Positions 5,775-9,099 of a DNA stretch of 9,099 nucleotides are shown one piece after another. A program made the position numbers and the translations under genes. Positions within the stretch are counted from its first letter, which is position 1. Every line of letters begins with the position of its first letter. The DNA is from Acidimicrobiia bacterium (lineage in GTDB: Bacteria > Actinomycetota > Acidimicrobiia > Acidimicrobiales > Ilumatobacteraceae), in NCBI GenBank assembly GCA_009926705.1, contig RFOJ01000028.1, positions 1 to 9,099 of the forward strand, given 5' to 3'. The notes beneath the pieces are model-generated. The model saw nothing but the letters and a program-made list of their open reading frames with translations. It ran no database searches and was not told where the DNA came from.

Positions 5775-6469
5775 CACTGTCTCGACGGGCAAAGAGAAGC
5801 GAGGCGGCATTCGCCACACTTGGGTTTGCGTGCGTCACAGATGCGGCGTCCGTGCAGGATGAGACGGAGACTGAACTCGCCCCATTCTTTTGGCGGTAAG
5901 AGTGCGTTGAGTTCGTGCTCGACTTTGACGGGGTCTTCTTCGCGTGTGAGACCGAGCCGCTTGGAGAGTCGCAGCACGTGCGTATCGACGGGCAGACCAG
6001 GCAGATCGAACACCACGCTCCGCACGACGTTGGCAGTTTTTCGCCCGACACCGGGCAGCGTCACTAGGTCTTCAATTGCAGTCGGCACTTCACCGCCGAA
6101 TCGTGACATCACGGCGTTGGCCATGCCAATCAAGTTTTTTGCTTTCGACGCGTAGAAGCCGGTCGACTTCACGAGCTGCTCGACGTGCGCGATGTCGGCC
6201 AACGCCATGGCCTGTGCGGTCGGATATGCGGCGAACAACGCGGGCGTAGTCATGTTGACTCGCGCATCAGTGCATTGCGCAGAAAGAATCGTCGCCGCCA
6301 GCAACTGAAACGGTGACTCGTGAGTGAGCTCGCAGACCGCTACCGGGTAGTCCTTTTTCAGCCCCCGGAGGATCACGCGCGCATGCGCGGGCAGCTCGGC
6401 TTTCGTCGGGCGCTTGGGTTTGGTGCGCGCGGCAGTCGTGCGTTTCGCGGGCTTCTTCGTGCGTGGCAC
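5774..6469 (-). CDS. nth: Endonuclease III, DNA glycosylase/AP lyase
   Basis: Nth removes oxidised pyrimidines and cuts abasic sites in base excision repair. The 231-aa product has the helix-hairpin-helix LPGVGRKTA with catalytic Lys144, and VDTHVLRLSKRLGL with catalytic Asp162; the 18-residue spacing equals that of the E. coli enzyme. The C-terminus carries the [4Fe-4S] ligands C211, C218, C221 and C227 in the exact C-x6-C-x2-C-x5-C spacing (CDARKPKCGECRLASLC). LLAATILSAQCTDARVN is the typical N-terminal core. Residues 1-23 are a Lys/Arg/Thr-rich tail absent from the short E. coli protein, which may aid DNA binding. The start is GTG at 6469, with TACCGT 7 bp upstream. The Fe-S cluster and both catalytic residues favour Nth over MutY. 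Confidence 0.97.
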   Translation of the reverse strand: MPRTKKPAKRTTAARTKPKRPTKAELPAHARVILRGLKKDYPVAVCELTHESPFQLLAATILSAQCTDARVNMTTPALFAAYPTAQAMALADIAHVEQLVKSTGFYASKAKNLIGMANAVMSRFGGEVPTAIEDLVTLPGVGRKTANVVRSVVFDLPGLPVDTHVLRLSKRLGLTREEDPVKVEHELNALLPPKEWGEFSLRLILHGRRICDARKPKCGECRLASLCPSRQ

Positions 6470-6476
6470 GCGCTCA

Positions 6477-6482
6477 ACGGTA
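6477..6482 (-). promoter_or_regulatory. Putative -10 box of nth, leaderless
   Basis: TACCGT on the minus strand lies seven bases before the nth GTG (6469). It shares the TA step at 6481-6482 with the oppositely directed -10 box of the mshD-like gene. The final T and the leading TA match TANNNT; no Shine-Dalgarno sequence is present. Confidence 0.4.
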
Positions 6483-6486
6483 ACCT
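6481..6486 (+). promoter_or_regulatory. Putative -10 box of the mshD-like gene, leaderless
   Basis: TAACCT is followed by six bases (TTCGCC) and GTG at 6493, placing it at -12 to -7 if the transcript starts at the GTG. The only spacer between nth and this gene is 23 bp (6470-6492), so any -35 element must lie inside the nth coding region. Confidence 0.5.
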
Positions 6487-6492
6487 TTCGCC

Positions 6493-7194
6493 GTGTCGCG
6501 AATGGAAATCTCGCGCATCAACCGCGGATGGGTGATGCGCAGCCACGACCACGTGTCGCAGGCGGAGTTTAACTCCGCAATCACGAGCATCAAGAGTGGC
6601 GGCGGCGGATCGGTGCGATGGTTCGTGTGCGAGCCAAGTGCCGACGAACAGCGCTTTGCGACGTCGCACGGTTTGACGCTCGACGCTCCCCTCCTGCACA
6701 TGCGCTGCGACTTGCCGCTGGCGCCGGAACACGAAGTGCCGAAAGGTTTTGCGACGCGCTCGTTTCGCCCGGGCATCGATGATGAGGAGTGGTTGGCGGT
6801 CAACGCCCGCGCGTTCTCCGGCCACCCCGAGCAAGGTAACTGGACACGCGACGTGCTCACCGCCCGACTCGCCGAGCCGTGGTTCGATGCGTCGGGATTC
6901 CTCATTCATGAAATCGAGGGACGCATAGCGGGCTATTGCTGGACGAAGACGCACCGAACGATTCCACCTTCCGGCGAGATCTACGTCATCGGCGTCGACC
7001 CGGCACACCACGGCAAGGGGCTCGGTCGCGCCTTAACAATCGCCGGCTTCGCCAGGCTCGCTTCGCTCGGTTTGCGCAACGGCATGCTCTACGTGGCGGG
7101 TGACAACTCAGCAGCAATCGCTCTTTATGAGTCGCTCGGCATGCGCGTGGTGCATCGCGATGAGGTGTTCGTCGGAGACGTTCGCGCCAAGTAA
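6493..7194 (+). CDS. mshD: Mycothiol synthase homologue with shortened N-terminal domain
   Basis: MshD acetylates cysteinyl-glucosaminyl-inositol with acetyl-CoA, the last step of mycothiol synthesis. The C-terminal GNAT domain (about 86-225) is very typical: NARAFSGHPEQGNWT at 104-118, AEPWFDASGF, GYCWTKTH, EIYVIGVDPAHHGKGLGRAL with the acetyl-CoA loop at about 165-181, and MLYVAGDNSAAIALYESLGM. MshD is normally a double-GNAT protein of about 290-320 aa. Here 233 aa leaves only about 85 residues before the active domain, resembling the last part of the first GNAT (VRWFVCEP...LLHMRCDLPL). The protein cannot extend upstream, because an in-frame TAA lies at 6481-6483. The start is GTG 6493, or possibly ATG 6502. 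It is divergent from nth and 19 bp ahead of the peptidase. The alternative is a GNAT paralogue with a different substrate. Confidence 0.8.
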   Translation: MSRMEISRINRGWVMRSHDHVSQAEFNSAITSIKSGGGGSVRWFVCEPSADEQRFATSHGLTLDAPLLHMRCDLPLAPEHEVPKGFATRSFRPGIDDEEWLAVNARAFSGHPEQGNWTRDVLTARLAEPWFDASGFLIHEIEGRIAGYCWTKTHRTIPPSGEIYVIGVDPAHHGKGLGRALTIAGFARLASLGLRNGMLYVAGDNSAAIALYESLGMRVVHRDEVFVGDVRAK

Positions 7195-7201
7195 CCGGCG
7201 G

Positions 7202-7207
7202 TAGTTT
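7202..7207 (+). promoter_or_regulatory. Putative -10 box of the M3 peptidase gene, leaderless
   Basis: TAGTTT is followed by CGCTGC and the ATG at 7214, the same TANNNT-N6-start geometry as hisC and the mshD-like gene. The sequence before the ATG has no Shine-Dalgarno match. This suggests the peptidase has its own promoter although it lies only 19 bp after mshD; readthrough from mshD remains possible. Confidence 0.5.
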
Positions 7208-7213
7208 CGCTGC

Positions 7214-9007
7214 ATGCCTGAAACACCTGCACTGCCCCGTTGGAGCGTCGCCGACGTTCACGAGTCCTTCGACTCTCGCTCGTTCATGGATGCGATGGAG
7301 CGCCTTGGAGCCGACGTCGGCCGCCTCGCCGCGTTGTTCGACGAGCACGAGATTCGCGGTGTCGCGCCGCGCACCCCGAACGCCGAAGATGGCGCTGCAG
7401 CAGACGCGGTGATCACCGCGTTCAATTCGGTTGCCGAAGCCAACAACGTGCTCGGAGCGTATGTGTACGCGACGGTGAGCACCGACTCGCGTCACGAGCG
7501 CGCGCAAGGGCTGCTCTCAGAACTCGAAGTGATGGATTCAAAGTTGTCGCCGCTCGTCGCCCGGTTGGCAGAGTGGGTTGCATCACTCGGCGCTGACGGT
7601 TTGTCGAAAGTGAGCGACCAAGCCCGCGAACACCTCGGGCCACTGCGCCGCCTGCAGGCCCGCGCAGAGCATCAAATGACTGAGAAAGAAGAAAATCTCT
7701 ACGCGGAACTCTCGACGACCGGTTCTTCAGCCTGGGGTCGTCTGCAAGGTGACGTGACGTCGCAGTTGAAGACGCGCGTCGACTTGCCCGACGGCGCGAA
7801 GGATCTGCCGATGGCCGCGGTGCGCGGCCTGGCGAGCAACCCCGACATGCGCGTGCGCAAAGCAGCCTACGAAGCCGAGATGCGTGCTTGGCCGACAATC
7901 GGGGTCGCCTGCGCGGCGGCGATGAACGCGATTAAGGGCGAAGCCAACGCGGTAAACCGTCGCCGACAGTGGTCGTCGCCGCTTGATGCGTCGCTTTACG
8001 CCAACAGCGTGAGTCGTGCGACGTTCGACGCGATGCAAGCCGCAGTGCATGCGTCGCTCCCCGACTTCCGGCGCTGGCTGCGCGTGAAGGGGCGATTGAA
8101 CGGCGACTCCAATGGCGTCTCGTGGTGGAACCTCATGGCGCCGCTCTCGTTCGCCCCGAGCAACATTTCGTGGGATGAAGGTGTGTCGCTCGTGCGCGGT
8201 GCGTTCCGTGCGTACAGCGACGAACTCGCCGGCTTGGTCGACCGTTCTCTCGACGAGAAGTGGATCGATGCCGAACCGCGCGAAGGAAAAGTCGGCGGAG
8301 CGTTCTGCATGTCGTTCGTCGGCGACCGCTCGCTGGTCTTGCTCAACTGGAGCGGCAGCGTCGACTCAGCACAGACGACTGCACACGAACTCGGACACGC
8401 GTATCACAACACGCAACTGGCACATCGCACACCAATGCAGCGAAACCTTCCAATGGCCCTCGCCGAGACGGCGAGCATTTTCTGCGAGACGCTCGTCGTG
8501 GAGGAAGGCCTCTCGCGCCTGAAAGGCGATGAGCGTTTGGCGCTCCTCGACGTCGACCTGCAAGGTGCGGCGCAAGTGGTGGTCGACATTCACAGCCGAT
8601 TCCTCTTCGAATCGGAAGTGTTCGCACGACGCCAGAAGCGCACGCTTGGTGTGAGCGAGTTCAACGACTTAATGCGCGAGTCGCAAGATCGCGCCTATGG
8701 CGACGGCATCGACCAGAAGACCGCGCACTTGAAGCCGCACTATTACGGCAGCCACTTCTACAACTGGCCGTACACCTACGGCTTGTTGTTCGGCTTGGGC
8801 TTGTACGCGCAGTATCAGCGCGACCCGGAGAAGTTCCGCAATGGATACGACAACTTGTTGTCACGCGCAGGGATGGACTCGGCCGAGCAGCTCGGAGCGT
8901 CGTTCGGTCTTGACGTGACCAAGGAAGACTTCTGGACCGCCTCGCTTGACGTGCTGCGCTCGCGCATGCGCGACTACGAGCAGCTGGCTGCGCCACACCT
9001 CAAGTAA
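7214..9007 (+). CDS. M3-family metallopeptidase, oligoendopeptidase F-like
   Basis: This 597-aa protein is a zinc peptidase of family M3 (oligoendopeptidase F / PepF clade) that degrades short peptides in the cytoplasm. Zinc ligands are intact: HELGH at 391-395 within TTAHELGHAYHN, and E418 in MALAETASIFCETLV, which also carries the conserved ETxSxFxE context. The substrate-binding tyrosine segment HYYGSHFYNWPYTYGLLFG lies near the C-terminus. The N-terminal third is helical, with an oligoendopeptidase F N-domain-like region before the catalytic bowl. Length agrees with PepF (about 590-610). There is no signal peptide or membrane segment. The ATG at 7214 is supported by PETPALPRWSVADV, which resembles the usual W-x-L/V start of the family. 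Substrates cannot be read from sequence. No peptide transporter neighbours it. Confidence 0.93.
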   Translation: MPETPALPRWSVADVHESFDSRSFMDAMERLGADVGRLAALFDEHEIRGVAPRTPNAEDGAAADAVITAFNSVAEANNVLGAYVYATVSTDSRHERAQGLLSELEVMDSKLSPLVARLAEWVASLGADGLSKVSDQAREHLGPLRRLQARAEHQMTEKEENLYAELSTTGSSAWGRLQGDVTSQLKTRVDLPDGAKDLPMAAVRGLASNPDMRVRKAAYEAEMRAWPTIGVACAAAMNAIKGEANAVNRRRQWSSPLDASLYANSVSRATFDAMQAAVHASLPDFRRWLRVKGRLNGDSNGVSWWNLMAPLSFAPSNISWDEGVSLVRGAFRAYSDELAGLVDRSLDEKWIDAEPREGKVGGAFCMSFVGDRSLVLLNWSGSVDSAQTTAHELGHAYHNTQLAHRTPMQRNLPMALAETASIFCETLVVEEGLSRLKGDERLALLDVDLQGAAQVVVDIHSRFLFESEVFARRQKRTLGVSEFNDLMRESQDRAYGDGIDQKTAHLKPHYYGSHFYNWPYTYGLLFGLGLYAQYQRDPEKFRNGYDNLLSRAGMDSAEQLGASFGLDVTKEDFWTASLDVLRSRMRDYEQLAAPHLK

Positions 9008-9047
9008 GTCGGCTGGGCCTGAGCTTTCACCCAGTAGATCGCAACCG

Positions 9048-9099
9048 CTACTTGCCGCGGTCCGGGTCGACCGCCGTGTCCTCCAAGACAGTGTCGCTC
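9048..9099 (-). CDS. Possible C-terminus of a convergent gene (runs off right edge)
   Basis: On the minus strand, 16 codons entering from the right edge read SDTVLEDTAVDPDRGK and end in TAG at 9050-9048. The acidic, charged tail resembles a real C-terminus more than a shadow frame, and a gene ending here would converge on the peptidase with a 40-bp gap (9008-9047). That gap has only a weak inverted repeat (CTGGG...CCCAG, long loop, no T run). The piece is too short to name a function, and the call is tentative. Confidence 0.35.
   Translation of the reverse strand, partial: SDTVLEDTAVDPDRGK

Noticed and set aside
9010..9036. Intrinsic terminator between the peptidase and the convergent gene
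   Set aside because: The best inverted repeat (CTGGG/CCCAG) has a 5-bp stem, a loop of about 12 nt and no T run on either strand.

Overview
The window is GC-rich and gene-dense and fits a chromosomal housekeeping segment of an actinomycete. Three things point that way: a recognisable mycothiol synthase (mshD), a thiol pathway largely confined to Actinomycetota; a his cluster in the order hisC-hisB-hisH-hisA-hisF followed by trpE, which resembles the his/trp neighbourhood of mycobacteria and streptomycetes; and several genes that appear to be read from leaderless transcripts. Class Acidimicrobiia is my best guess for the lineage, but this is inference from gene content and style and not from a marker gene.

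Layout. Positions 1-6469 are read on the minus strand. Read from the right, they hold nth (endonuclease III) with a translationally coupled 75-aa unknown protein; then five tightly packed histidine genes, hisC, hisB, hisH, hisA and hisF, with gaps of at most 7 bp or 4-bp overlaps; then a 113-bp gap with 31-bp tandem repeats; then a solitary GroES-family gene; then trpE, which runs off the left edge after 377 codons. Positions 6493-9007 are read on the plus strand: a short mycothiol synthase homologue, then an M3-family oligoendopeptidase. A possible C-terminus of a convergent minus-strand gene lies at 9048-9099. No stretch over 300 bp lacks a gene.

How the genes fit together. HisH and HisF form the imidazole glycerol phosphate synthase. 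HisA feeds it, HisB dehydrates its product and HisC transaminates the result, so the window covers the middle of histidine synthesis. hisG, hisI, hisE, hisD and histidinol-phosphate phosphatase are not here. TrpE starts tryptophan synthesis from chorismate. nth, mshD and the peptidase are unrelated housekeeping functions.

The most interesting signals are regulatory or structural, and I see no new multi-gene system. They are: (1) a TANNNT hexamer exactly 6 or 7 bp before the start codon of five transcription-unit-leading genes, implying leaderless mRNAs; (2) two such hexamers back to back in a 23-bp divergent intergenic region; (3) a GroES paralogue without GroEL where related genomes usually have hisI, behind a tandem-repeat array; (4) an MshD homologue missing much of its N-terminal half; (5) a repeat-encoded linker inside HisC.
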